DNA of 64,000 nucleotides from Sulfurospirillum sp. UBA2217 (lineage in GTDB: Bacteria; Campylobacterota; Campylobacteria; Campylobacterales; Sulfurospirillaceae): contig DCUJ01000009.1 in assembly GCA_002328495.1 (NCBI GenBank), forward strand, positions 62,001-126,000, read 5' to 3'. Shown piece after piece: positions 1-7,928 of the stretch; position 1 is the first letter of the stretch, and each line of letters opens with the position of its first letter. Made by a program: the position numbers and the translations under genes. The notes below the pieces were generated by a model. The model was not told the origin of the DNA, did not search any database, and saw only the letters and a program-made list of their open reading frames with translations.

Positions 1-699
1 GCTAAGACCAAAGAGGCGCAAATCAGAGGATACAACGTAGGGAGATTTTCTTTTAACGTCAAAGGGGGAAGGTGTGAAAAGTGTCAAGGGGATGGTGAAA
101 TAAAGATAGAAATGCACTTTTTGCCTGACATCATGGTCACATGCGATACGTGTAAGGGACAGCGATATAATGCGCAAACCTTAGAAATCAAATACAAAGG
201 TAAATCCATCTCTGATGTGTTGAGTATGAGCGTGGATGAGGCCTTTGAATTTTTTAAAGCCATCCCAAAAATCAACCAAAAAATACAAACCTTGGTCGAT
301 GTGGGGTTGGGTTACATCACCTTAGGGCAAAATGCCGTGACGCTCAGTGGAGGCGAAGCACAGCGCATTAAACTCTCCAAAGAGCTTAGTAAAAAAGACA
401 CAGGCAATACTTTGTATATTTTGGATGAACCAACGACAGGACTTCATTTTGCGGATGTTGATCGATTGGTCAAAGTGTTGCACCATTTAACGGATATGGG
501 CAACAGTGTTTTGGTGATAGAACATAATATGGATGTGATTAAAAATGCGGACTATATTATCGATATGGGACCAGAAGGCGGGAGCTATGGTGGACGTATT
601 GTGGATGAGGGTACACCGTTACATGTAGCCTCAAATGCCAAAATAAGTGGAAGCCATACGGGGTATTTTTTAGGAAAAGAGTTAGGACTGGCAACGTAA
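1..699 (+). CDS. uvrA: UvrABC excinuclease subunit A, C-terminal part (5' end outside window)
   Basis: This is the last ~232 residues of UvrA, the DNA-damage-recognition ATPase of nucleotide excision repair. The frame is open from base 1. A C4 zinc module is visible (CEKCQGDG, then [10 protein letters not shown]), followed by the ABC signature [11 protein letters not shown] and the Walker B stretch [13 protein letters not shown], then IEHNMDVI with the switch histidine. All belong to the second ATPase half, so nothing is missing at this end. The stop is TAA at 697-699 with a strong terminator just after it. The C-terminus contains a near-copy of the TTACATGTAA palindrome, read as Leu-His-Val. 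Identification is certain; the true start is not in the window. Confidence 0.97.
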   Translation, partial: AKTKEAQIRGYNVGRFSFNVKGGRCEKCQGDGEIKIEMHFLPDIMVTCDTCKGQRYNAQTLEIKYKGKSISDVLSMSVDEAFEFFKAIPKINQKIQTLVDVGLGYITLGQNAVTLSGGEAQRIKLSKELSKKDTGNTLYILDEPTTGLHFADVDRLVKVLHHLTDMGNSVLVIEHNMDVIKNADYIIDMGPEGGSYGGRIVDEGTPLHVASNAKISGSHTGYFLGKELGLAT

Positions 700-712
700 T
701 TTGCTTACATGT

Positions 713-748
713 AAACCCCATGAGAGGATCTCTTCTCATGGGGTTTTT
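713..748 (+). terminator. Rho-independent terminator after uvrA
   Basis: A perfect 13-bp stem (arms 713-725 and 734-746, AAACCCCATGAGA) with an 8-base loop is followed by a T run. A TTACATGTAA palindrome at 705-714 overlaps the first bases of the stem. Confidence 0.9.
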
Positions 749-762
749 AAAGACAATCGCGC

Positions 763-768
763 TATAAT
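763..768 (+). promoter_or_regulatory. Sigma70-type -10 box for the HDOD gene
   Basis: A perfect TATAAT lies 29 bases before the HDOD start codon and just after the uvrA terminator. No good -35 hexamer is seen, which is usual for Campylobacterota promoters. Confidence 0.6.
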
Positions 769-797
769 CCTCTCAAATTTCACCATAAAGAGTCTGA

Positions 798-1607
798 ATG
801 CTACAAGAGATCGCTGAGCGTATCAAATCCTTACCACCTCTTCCTAAAAGTTTTCATCAGATTGCTTTGATTTGCAACAACCCCAATTCGAGCGTGAATG
901 ATTTGGCCAAAGTGTTGGAAGAAGATCCTATGTTGGTTGCCAATTTACTCAAAGTTGCCAACTCTCCATTGTATGGGTTTAGGCGCGAAATTAAAAGTGT
1001 TTTGCAAGCGACTTCCTTGTTTGGTATGACAACGACGCGCTCTTTGGTCACTGACATGTCCGTTAAAAAGCTTCTCAACGTCGATATGGCACCGTATAAT
1101 ATTACACCAGAATATTTCGCCCAAATCTCAGGATGGCAAAGTGCGTTGATGCTTCAATGGTACAAAAAGATAGATCCCTCCAAGATAGAAGTCCTTTTTT
1201 TAGCAGCACTCCTGCAAGAGACGGGAAAGATTTTGATTGCTGATGAAATTGTGAAAAACGATGAAACTTTTCAGTTTAAAGGTGAAATAGAAAACAGCAT
1301 TAACATCGCCAATGTAGAAAAAATGTTTGTAGGAACTAGCAGTTCAGAGATTACGGCACTCATTTTTGAGCATTGGAAATTTGAACATACCATCGTAGAG
1401 TCCATCCGTTTTTCAGACAATTATGAAGCCTCCCCAGAAGAAATTCGCCCCTATGCCCTTGCCCTTAAAATTGTTAAAACGGCTATTCCTGTCAATTCAC
1501 CGCTCTCTGAGCGAAGCATCACTTTAGCATTTAACCTCATTCAAAAAGAGAATCTGAACGAAGCGTATTTCTCTCAAGCCTTAGATGCCATCAAAGAGCA
1601 CTGCTAA
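798..1607 (+). CDS. HDOD-domain signalling protein
   Basis: A 269-residue single-domain HDOD protein. The N-terminal LPPLPKSFHQIALICN and the stretch KVLEEDPMLVANLLKVANSP are typical of the family, which is a degenerate HD-phosphohydrolase fold. HDOD proteins lack the complete metal-binding HD signature and usually act as signalling adaptors in motility, stress or cell-cycle control rather than as enzymes. It has its own TATAAT box and stands between uvrA and polA, a repair-gene setting, but that does not prove a repair role. The target is unknown. Confidence 0.85.
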   Translation: MLQEIAERIKSLPPLPKSFHQIALICNNPNSSVNDLAKVLEEDPMLVANLLKVANSPLYGFRREIKSVLQATSLFGMTTTRSLVTDMSVKKLLNVDMAPYNITPEYFAQISGWQSALMLQWYKKIDPSKIEVLFLAALLQETGKILIADEIVKNDETFQFKGEIENSINIANVEKMFVGTSSSEITALIFEHWKFEHTIVESIRFSDNYEASPEEIRPYALALKIVKTAIPVNSPLSERSITLAFNLIQKENLNEAYFSQALDAIKEHC

Positions 1608-1637
1608 GTTTCACCCTTACATGTAAAGGATACCGCC

Positions 1638-4295
1638 TTGAAAACACTCACCATCATAGATACCTTTGGCTTTTTTTTCAGAAGCTATTATGCTCTACCA
1701 AATTTACGTAACAGTAGAGGATTTCCTACGGGTCTTTTGACAGGATTTGCCAATTTTATCTATGGAATTCAAGAAGAACATGAGACCGATTATCTTCTGT
1801 TTGCACTCGATAGTAAGGGCAAAAATTTTCGTCACGACCTTGATCCTAACTACAAGGCTAACCGCACGCAAGCCCCTGAAGATTTGCAAATACAGCTTCC
1901 TGTTGCGATTTCGTGGATTTCAAAAATGGGATTTACCTGTTACGAAGAAGAGGGCTTTGAAGCAGACGATGTTATTGCTTCTGCGGTACGTTTTGCCAAA
2001 AGTCATGACATTAAAGTGCGTATTGTGACACACGACAAAGATTTGTATCAGCTGATTGATGATGGGCGTGTGGTCATCTATGATCCCATGAAAAAACTCG
2101 AAATCGACCGTGAAAAATGTTTGGAAAAATTTGGGGTTTATCCTGAAAAAATCAACGAATATCTCTCGTTAGTGGGTGATGTTGCCGATAACATTCCTGG
2201 CGTTAAAGGCATTGGTCCAAAAGGTGCTAAAAAACTTTTGGATGATTTTGGGACTGTCGAAGCCATTTACGATAATCTCTCTAAAATTGGCAATCCAAGG
2301 GTGCAAAGCATGTTAGAAGAGGGGAGGGAAAATGCCTTTTTAAGCAAGCAACTGGTGCGCTTGGATGACACCTTAACCATTGCCGACACCTTTGAATTGT
2401 TTCGTTTACCACAGGCAAATCCGCTTGGTCGCATCGTAGATGAATTGCAGACCTATGAGTTACGCCAACTGCTCTCAAAGGTCAAAAAAGAAGCGTTACA
2501 TGTAAGTCCACAAGAGGTGCATAGCCATCATTTTAATGCTATTTTGATGGACGATGCGAAGATGCTTCTCAATCTGGTTGAAGGCTTGGACGAAGATGCC
2601 CTCGTTGCATTTGATACTGAGACTACTTCGCTCGATACACACAGTGCCAAAATCGTAGGCTTCTCGTTTTGTGTAGACGTAGAGCATGCCTACTACGTTC
2701 CTATTGCACATCACTATTTGGGTGTTGGGGAACAAATTGTAGCGGCTGATGCGAAGAGGGCATTGGAAAAACTCTTAGAGCATCCGCTTGTGGGGCAAAA
2801 TCTCAAGTACGATTTGGCGGTTTTGGAGCATAACTTTGGGCTTGAATGCACGCATCTTCACGCCGATACAATGGTGATGGCATGGCTTTTAGACCCAGAG
2901 TCGAGTGTGGGTTTGGATGCGTTAGCGAAGCGTTTTTTTAATTATGAGATGGTCAAATTTAAAGAAGTGGTGCAAAAAGGTGAAGACTTTAGCTCGGTTT
3001 CATTAGAGCGCGCCTGCGAATACGCGGCAGAAGATGCGTGGATGACCTTAAAACTCTACCACACACTTCACGACATGCTCTCTCCTGAACTGTTTTCCCT
3101 TGCAAAAGCGGTTGAATTTCCCTTTGTGCAGACGCTTCGGATGATGGAAAAAGAAGGGATTCAAATCGATACCGCCTATTTTGAAGCGTTACATGTAAAG
3201 ACAGACCATGCGATTGATGGTTTAAAAAGTGAGATTTTTTCCCTTTGCGATGCCAATTTTAACCTCAATTCAACCCAGCAATTAGGTGCTGTTTTATTTG
3301 AAAAACTGGGACTTCCTGCTATTAAAAAAACAAAAACAGGGTACAGCACGGATGAGTTTGTCCTTCAAGAATTATCCGATAAACACCCCAGTATTCCTAA
3401 AATTTTAGAGTACCGTGAATTGTATAAACTCAAATCCACTTACATAGAACCGTTGCTTAAACATGCAAAAAGCTCCCCACAAAACCGTATCCATACCTCG
3501 TTTATTCACACAGGTACCTCTACGGGGAGGCTCAGTTCTAAAGAGCCAAATTTACAAAATATCCCCGTCAAAACGGGGCTTGGGCGTGAGATACGTACAG
3601 GGTTTATTGCCAAAGAAGGCTATACCTTGGTAGGCGTGGATTATTCGCAAATTGAGCTACGCCTTTTGGCGCACTTTAGCAAAGACAAAGCTATGGTGGA
3701 CGCTTTTTGCCATGACTTGGATATTCACCGTCAAACCGCGTTAAAGCTTTTTGGGGAAGAACAGGCGGATGTGAAGCGGGGGATTGCTAAAACGATTAAC
3801 TTTGGACTGCTGTATGGCATGGGACCTAAAAAGCTCTCCGATACTTTGGGTATTAGCACCAAAGAGGCTAAAAGCTACATTGAGAGCTATTTTGAGACCT
3901 TTCCTACCATTAAAAATTACCTCTCATCCATCGCCGATAAGGCTAAACAAGAGGGCTTTGTGGAGACGCTTTTAGGGCGAAAACGCTATTTTGATTTTGC
4001 CCATGCCAATGGAATGCAGTATGCTATGTATGAACGAGAAGCTATCAACACGGTCTTTCAGGGGAGTGCGGCGGATTTGATCAAGCTTTCCATGAATAAA
4101 ATTATGCGTGAGTGTGTGAATGAAGAGGCAAAACTGTTGCTTCAAATTCACGATGAACTTATTTTTGAGGTCAAAGAAGAAAACGCGGAACGCTTCTCTC
4201 AAAGTATCAAAGCCTTGATGGAAGGTATCTATGCGTTACATGTACCGCTTCGTGTCTCTATTGCTATTGGAAAGAATTGGGGAGCGCTAAAATGA
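1638..4295 (+). CDS. polA: DNA polymerase I
   Basis: An 885-residue, three-domain DNA polymerase I for Okazaki-fragment processing and repair synthesis. Residues 1-290 form the 5'-3' exonuclease (FEADDVIAS, HDKDLYQLI, GDVADNIPGVKGIGPK). Residues ~315-480 form a 3'-5' proofreading domain with its acidic residues kept (FDTETTS near residue 325, YDLAVLEH, YAAEDAW), so proofreading looks active. The rest is the family A polymerase core (VGVDYSQIELR, KTINFGLLYGM, QIHDELIFEV). The start is a TTG, chosen because an AAAGGA site lies ~8 bases upstream, fused to a TTACATGTAA palindrome (1617-1626). Two further palindrome copies lie inside the gene (2496, 3189). The stop overlaps the mntP start (ATGA). 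Confidence 0.97.
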   Translation: MKTLTIIDTFGFFFRSYYALPNLRNSRGFPTGLLTGFANFIYGIQEEHETDYLLFALDSKGKNFRHDLDPNYKANRTQAPEDLQIQLPVAISWISKMGFTCYEEEGFEADDVIASAVRFAKSHDIKVRIVTHDKDLYQLIDDGRVVIYDPMKKLEIDREKCLEKFGVYPEKINEYLSLVGDVADNIPGVKGIGPKGAKKLLDDFGTVEAIYDNLSKIGNPRVQSMLEEGRENAFLSKQLVRLDDTLTIADTFELFRLPQANPLGRIVDELQTYELRQLLSKVKKEALHVSPQEVHSHHFNAILMDDAKMLLNLVEGLDEDALVAFDTETTSLDTHSAKIVGFSFCVDVEHAYYVPIAHHYLGVGEQIVAADAKRALEKLLEHPLVGQNLKYDLAVLEHNFGLECTHLHADTMVMAWLLDPESSVGLDALAKRFFNYEMVKFKEVVQKGEDFSSVSLERACEYAAEDAWMTLKLYHTLHDMLSPELFSLAKAVEFPFVQTLRMMEKEGIQIDTAYFEALHVKTDHAIDGLKSEIFSLCDANFNLNSTQQLGAVLFEKLGLPAIKKTKTGYSTDEFVLQELSDKHPSIPKILEYRELYKLKSTYIEPLLKHAKSSPQNRIHTSFIHTGTSTGRLSSKEPNLQNIPVKTGLGREIRTGFIAKEGYTLVGVDYSQIELRLLAHFSKDKAMVDAFCHDLDIHRQTALKLFGEEQADVKRGIAKTINFGLLYGMGPKKLSDTLGISTKEAKSYIESYFETFPTIKNYLSSIADKAKQEGFVETLLGRKRYFDFAHANGMQYAMYEREAINTVFQGSAADLIKLSMNKIMRECVNEEAKLLLQIHDELIFEVKEENAERFSQSIKALMEGIYALHVPLRVSIAIGKNWGALK

Positions 4296-4834
4296 TAGAA
4301 TTGTTATTACTCGCCTTAGCGCTTAGTATGGATGCCTTCGCTGTGGCGATTGGACTTGGTTCAAAAAAGACAACAACCATACCTCTTTTAGCATTCAAAA
4401 TAGGACTTCTTTTCGGAGGATTTCAAGCATTGATGCCTCTTCTTGGGTATCTTGGAGGGCAAGGACTGTTAGGATTTGTGAGTGAGTATGCCAAATGGAT
4501 AGCGTTTGTATTGCTGGCACTCATTGGTGCAAAGATGGTCTATGAAGGCTATAGTGAGGGCATTGAAGAAGAGATAAAAACCATCACCCATAAGCTTTTA
4601 CTCACACTCTCCATCGCCACAAGCATCGACGCTATGGCGGCAGGATTTAGCTTGATGCTCTTACCCGTTCACCCTTTGATGGCATGTGCGATAATCGGAG
4701 GTATCACCTTTATACTCAGCATTGTAGGCTTTTTCATAGGACGTTTTAGCGGTACATGGTTAGAGTCAAAAGCTGAAATTTTTGGCGGGATTATACTGAT
4801 TGTGATTGGGTTTAAGATAGCAATTGTTTCTTGA
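4292..4834 (+). CDS. mntP: Manganese efflux pump MntP, C-terminus altered
   Basis: A 180-residue inner-membrane MntP (formerly UPF0059) with about six hydrophobic helices and the family motif ALSMDAFAVAIGLG, repeated in second-half form as TSIDAMAAGFSLM. It exports excess Mn2+. I start at the ATG at 4292, which overlaps the polA stop (ATGA coupling); a TTG 15 bases upstream is less likely. The final residues (IAIVS) lie past the point where the sequence diverges from a second copy of the mntP 3' end at 7216-7339. That copy would encode IALGSSV before its stop, so the present C-terminus was probably replaced by an insertion. Helices appear intact, so function is probably kept. Confidence 0.93.
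   Translation: MIELLLLALALSMDAFAVAIGLGSKKTTTIPLLAFKIGLLFGGFQALMPLLGYLGGQGLLGFVSEYAKWIAFVLLALIGAKMVYEGYSEGIEEEIKTITHKLLLTLSIATSIDAMAAGFSLMLLPVHPLMACAIIGGITFILSIVGFFIGRFSGTWLESKAEIFGGIILIVIGFKIAIVS
4717..4822 (+). repeat. 106-bp direct repeat, left copy (mntP 3' end)
   Basis: Bases 4717-4822 are identical, base for base, to 7216-7321. This copy is inside the intact mntP reading frame. The two copies bound the accessory insertion 4823-7215. Confidence 0.95.
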
Positions 4835-4963
4835 TGTGGTAATTGTTTAGAACTAAAGAAAATATTATGGTTCCTTAAAATATTTTGAGAGACATTTATA
4901 TTAGTGAAAACTATATAAAGTTATGTTAAACTCTACTTTAATACAAATTTACGGGGAATAAAA

Positions 4964-5344
4964 ATGAAATTTTTATTATTATTATGGGTGTTTTTATCAA
5001 TACAACTCTATGCTGGAGGGGCTATGTGCACAGGGGCTCATGAATTTGGGCAGAAACACCAAGAGTACTTCCTTGATTGGGACACTAGTGGAGAAAATGG
5101 AAATAAAAATGAAAAAATTGTTTTAAAAAAAGCACAAGCCAAATATAAATCCGTAGGATGCAAAACTTTTGGGAGTTTCCCAAAACATGGTATTTTTGTA
5201 ATTATTACTAACGGAAAAGGATATGCTTTAGGAGCAGGTGATAATATGAAAAATTCCCTTTCAGATGCTGAAGTTGCTTTTCACTCGAGTCGAATGTGGA
5301 AAAAAGGTGAACCTTATACAATAATCGAAAAGCATAGTTTTTAA
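4964..5344 (+). CDS. Small secreted protein of unknown function
   Basis: A 126-residue protein with a clear signal peptide (MKFLLLLWVFLSIQLYAGG, likely cleaved after YAG or nearby) and a soluble mature part of about 108 residues. Two cysteines (AMCTGAH and VGCKTFG) could form a periplasmic disulfide. The central stretch FVIITNGKGYALGAG and the aromatic HSSRMW segment give no family I can name. The upstream region is A+T-rich and GGGG lies just before ATAAAAATG. The gene sits alone inside the 2.4-kb insertion after mntP, so it is probably accessory. The function is not recognised. Confidence 0.7.
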   Translation: MKFLLLLWVFLSIQLYAGGAMCTGAHEFGQKHQEYFLDWDTSGENGNKNEKIVLKKAQAKYKSVGCKTFGSFPKHGIFVIITNGKGYALGAGDNMKNSLSDAEVAFHSSRMWKKGEPYTIIEKHSF

Positions 5345-5377
5345 GTCTTTTAAACTTATAGTAATAAAGGTAATAAT

Positions 5378-5434
5378 AAAGGGGACAGGCTACTTTAGTC
5401 TTCCTAAATTTATAAAAAGTAGCCTGTCCCCTTT
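5378..5434. repeat. REP/MITE-like hairpin made of two RAYT-end sequences
   Basis: AAAGGGGACAGGCTACTTT (5378-5396) and its exact reverse complement (5416-5434) face each other across 19 bases. The same 19-mer forms both ends of the RAYT element at 6454-7207, so this looks like a non-autonomous copy that the transposase could recognise. It may also act as a transcription terminator. Confidence 0.85.
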
Positions 5435-5524
5435 CTCTTTTTTATAACCTTCATAATTTTCGAGCTTTAGATAAGCCAACTCTGCTAATAAGGCACTTTG
5501 TTTTACTTGACTTGTTAATTGCAT
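5390..5524 (-). pseudogene. 5' fragment of a gene cut by the REP-like hairpin
   Basis: A 44-codon frame starts at the ATG at 5524-5522 after a good GGAGAAT site and reads MQLTSQVKQSALLAELAYLK and onward, ending in the hairpin at a TAG. The helical, Gln/Ala/Leu-rich start with LLAEAAY-like spacing resembles the first residues of much larger secreted or lipase-like proteins, but this rests on memory and is weak. The last ~14 codons are encoded by the repeat itself, so the original gene was probably truncated there. It follows the damaged gene 5537-6300 by 12 bases on the same strand, so the two may once have been a pair. Confidence 0.5.
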
Positions 5525-5536
5525 GTTATTCTCCTT

Positions 5537-6300
5537 TTATTTTCGTACTAAAAATATCTTATAAATATCACCAGAACTATCAAACCATTCTAAACTAAAG
5601 GCTATACCATTAGCCCCTTTCCATAGCAAATACTTATTACGAAATTTTTGGTCATAGGTTTTTGTGTAAAAATCCATTTTTAATGCTTTGGCTAAAAGTT
5701 TATGCTCTTTCATATCCCAAAATTCGATAATATTCTTTTCATAGAAAAGTCCATTATCATTTATACCCTTGACCTGATAGCGTGCTTTGTATTCACTCTC
5801 GTCTTTAAGCTTTTCGTATCGTATGGGGGTCTCATCAAGATAAACTCTTGCGTATCCTAAGTTTTTTTGTAATTATCATTGATAGTTACTTTTCCATTTT
5901 TATCAACAACTTCCTCAAAAGTTCCAAAAAAATAAAACTCAACGCAATCTTTGACTGCATAAAATTTTTTAAATCTTGTCAACTCTTGTTGATTATGAAG
6001 ATACCCTGAATGTTCTTCCGAAACACTCCGCTCTACCCCCAAACTCTCAATCTTCCCATCCTTATCCTTCTCAGGGTAAGCATAGATTGCTGTATCGACA
6101 TCAAAGACTTGGTAGTAAGTCTTTATCCCTTTTTGGATAAACAAATCCCAAAACGGTGCTAGTAAAACAACGACAAATACTACTTTCCCGATATGATGGT
6201 AGTATTTGATTAAAAAGTGTTTCGCAACTTTTGATATGGTAAATGCAAATAAAACGTACAGTAAATTGACAATTAAAACTATCACTCCCCACGTTAACAT
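5537..6300 (-). pseudogene. Membrane-anchored protein of unknown function, frameshifted at an A7 run
   Basis: Reading from the ATG at 6300 gives 147 codons (N-terminal membrane segment GVIVLIVNLLYVLFAF, a second hydrophobic stretch VVFVVVLLAPFWDLF, then a soluble part) and stops at TAG just after a run of seven A on the coding strand (near 5862-5868). Shifting -1 at the run restores a long frame (from NLGYARVYLDETPIRYEK) that ends at the TAA at 5539-5537, giving about 254 residues with normal codon use throughout. This is a decayed gene, a slippage-switchable gene, or a sequencing error. The product family is not recognised. The position before a truncated secreted-type gene allows, but does not show, an immunity or accessory role. 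Confidence 0.6.
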
Positions 6301-6380
6301 CTTTGCCCCTTTCGCCTCTCCTCTTTAGTCTTTACATGTAAAGCTTTTTTTAGCTTATGCCACCTTTGGTTGTGCCCCAT
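6294..6380 (-). CDS. Possible 28-residue basic peptide
   Basis: A short frame with a good site (GGAG, 6 bases before ATG) encodes a very basic 28-residue peptide beginning MGHNQRWHKLKKALHVK. Its stop overlaps the start of the frameshifted gene downstream, so it could be a coupled leader. The TTACATGTAA copy at 6332-6341 is read here as Leu-His-Val-Lys. It may be a chance frame. Confidence 0.3.
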   Translation of the reverse strand: MGHNQRWHKLKKALHVKTKEERRKGQRC

Positions 6381-6453
6381 ATGTTGCTCCTTTTTGTTTG
6401 ATTTTCGTTCTTACATGTAAAGATTTGTTTGAATATAAAGGGGACATGAATAT

Positions 6454-7207
6454 AAAGGGGACAGGCTACTTTTTGTCATCATTCTTCTTTGGTCTTCCTC
6501 TGGGGTTGAGTGTAGAAGAAAGTCCAAACTCTTGAGCTGTCTTTTCCACCCACGTTAATTCCCCCAATGGGCTCTGACGATTCACACTATTGCGTACCGA
6601 AGTGAGTTCTTCTTCTCTCAAAGGTGTGTTTACATGTAAAGCCCAATCAGTTGGTAGTTCGATCAAAGATGCATCGAGTAGATCTCTTTCTTGGTTCATT
6701 CGCTCCCACAATGAGCCATAAGCCCACGCCTCAGCTTTATTGACCAGTTTGGCACGTAAGGCATTGGCTTCGATGTAGCGTACGAGTGACAGATAGTAAC
6801 TGTCTTTTTGAACCACAAAACTTTTATATCGCCCTTGCCAAATATGTCCTGACGTTTTGTTCTTCCGATGGTAATAGCGCACATGCGACGTCATGACCCA
6901 TTGCATGAAGTGACTTAGACTTCCTTCAACAAGAGGCATCAATAAAAGATGGAAATGGTTTGGCATGAGGCAGTACGCATGAAGTTCAACGGCTTCTCTT
7001 TTCAAGCCATCCTGTAGCAATTTTAAAAAGTAAGCATAATCTTCAGCGTCATCAAACACTTGCATTCGCATATTTCCACGATTAATCACATGATAAATAC
7101 TTCCAATACTCTCACCTCTGGCAATTCGTGGCATGGATATCCTTTTACATGTAAAGATTTTAGGGAAAGTATAACCAAAAAGTTATTTAAAGTAGCCTGT
7201 CCCCTTT
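6454..7207. mobile_element. RAYT (Y1 transposase) element with 19-bp inverted ends
   Basis: The 19-mer AAAGGGGACAGGCTACTTT at 6454-6472 and its exact complement at 7189-7207 enclose one transposase gene. A partial second left end makes a 17-bp tandem repeat (6430-6446 and 6447-6463). The transposase stop codon lies inside the left end. The right end is only 8 bases from the duplicated mntP tail at 7216. Confidence 0.85.
6466..7134 (-). CDS. REP-associated tyrosine transposase (RAYT, Y1_Tnp family)
   Basis: A 222-residue HUH-type single-strand transposase related to the IS200/IS605 group. The N-terminal MPRIARGESIGSIYHVINRG is characteristic. The metal-binding HUH pair is in MPNHFHLLLMP, and the catalytic tyrosine is expected in VRYIEANALRA. 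The C-terminus is longer than IS200 TnpA and ends in a basic GRPKKNDDKK tail, as in RAYTs. The start is preceded by AAAGGA, which follows directly on a TTACATGTAA palindrome (7145-7154). RAYTs act on REP-like hairpins rather than classical IS ends, which fits the inverted 19-mers here and at 5378-5434. All key residues are present. Confidence 0.92.
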   Translation of the reverse strand: MPRIARGESIGSIYHVINRGNMRMQVFDDAEDYAYFLKLLQDGLKREAVELHAYCLMPNHFHLLLMPLVEGSLSHFMQWVMTSHVRYYHRKNKTSGHIWQGRYKSFVVQKDSYYLSLVRYIEANALRAKLVNKAEAWAYGSLWERMNQERDLLDASLIELPTDWALHVNTPLREEELTSVRNSVNRQSPLGELTWVEKTAQEFGLSSTLNPRGRPKKNDDKK

Positions 7208-7215
7208 CTTTTTTA

Positions 7216-7321
7216 CAGCATTGTAGGCTTTTTCATAGGACGTTTTAGCGGTACATGGTTAGAGTCAAAAGCTGAAATTTTTGGCGGGATTATACTGATT
7301 GTGATTGGGTTTAAGATAGCA
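7216..7321 (+). repeat. 106-bp direct repeat, right copy (orphan mntP 3' end)
   Basis: Identical to 4717-4822. After the repeat the mntP frame continues to TAA at 7337-7339 (IALGSSV), overlapping the 3' end of the convergent metallopeptidase gene. This suggests the right-hand junction is ancestral. Confidence 0.95.
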
Positions 7322-7925
7322 TTGGGGAGTAGCGTTTAATGGCCATTTCTTGAATTTTATACTCAGGCATATACTCCGCCACACACGCCCAAAAGGCTCT
7401 TTGATGATGGGGATGTAAAATATGAGCAAGTTCGTGGATGACGATGTACTCCATCACTTCGCAGGGAAGTTGAGCCAGACTGAGTGTGAAGCTGAGTTCG
7501 GCTTTGTGCGAGCAACTCCCCCAGCGTCGTTTGGTTTTACGAAAGGTGATACTTTTGGGGGTAACTCCCATGATAAACGCCCATTTCTTAACCAATTCGT
7601 TTACATGTAAAGGTGTTTTTTCTTTGTAAAATTGTTCAGGATTTTGGTTGACATGTAATAAGATAGCCTCACCCAAATAGAGTGTTTTTCCCTCCTCTTC
7701 AAAGAGTGGTTTGAGCCAGAGTCGATTTTCCATCACCGTAAGCTTTGATGCAATCCAGTGTGCTTTTCCCTTGACTAACGCATGGACTTTTTCTTGTGAA
7801 AAACCAGGATTTTTAACGATGACACCACGCTTGGGATGGATGTGAATGCTAAGGTGCTTGAGGCGCTTGTTAGTAAGGATAGAGTAGGAGAGCGTTTGCC
7901 CTTCATACTCTATGGTTGCGTTCAT
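7311..7925 (-). CDS. YgjP-like zinc metallopeptidase (DUF45)
   Basis: A 204-residue cytoplasmic protein of the YgjP/DUF45 family. The zincin motif HELAH is followed by the third ligand in HPHHQRAFW. The conserved KRRWGSCS segment and an N-terminal RKLSIHIHP-like strand (here RLKHLSIHIHPKRG) are also present. The physiological substrate of the family is not settled. The gene starts 3 bases after the dnaJ stop, so it is probably co-transcribed with dnaJ. Its 3' end lies inside the 106-bp mntP-derived repeat, so it ran convergently into mntP before the insertion. One TTACATGTAA copy (7601) is read as Leu-His-Val. Confidence 0.9.
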   Translation of the reverse strand: MNATIEYEGQTLSYSILTNKRLKHLSIHIHPKRGVIVKNPGFSQEKVHALVKGKAHWIASKLTVMENRLWLKPLFEEEGKTLYLGEAILLHVNQNPEQFYKEKTPLHVNELVKKWAFIMGVTPKSITFRKTKRRWGSCSHKAELSFTLSLAQLPCEVMEYIVIHELAHILHPHHQRAFWACVAEYMPEYKIQEMAIKRYSPMLS

Positions 7926-7928
7926 GGT

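Noticed and set aside
4277..4291. An upstream TTG start for mntP adding five residues
   Set aside because: The ATG at 4292 overlaps the polA stop and gives the normal MntP N-terminus.
5850..5880. Programmed -1 ribosomal frameshifting at the A7 run
   Set aside because: The heptamer A AAA AAC is present but not in the zero-frame phase needed for a canonical slippery site, and no clear stimulatory hairpin follows; slippage, decay or sequencing error are simpler.
6294..6380. Similarity of the 28-residue peptide to the YebC N-terminus (GH..W..K..K)
   Set aside because: The match is a handful of residues in a basic peptide and the spacing differs; chance is the better explanation.
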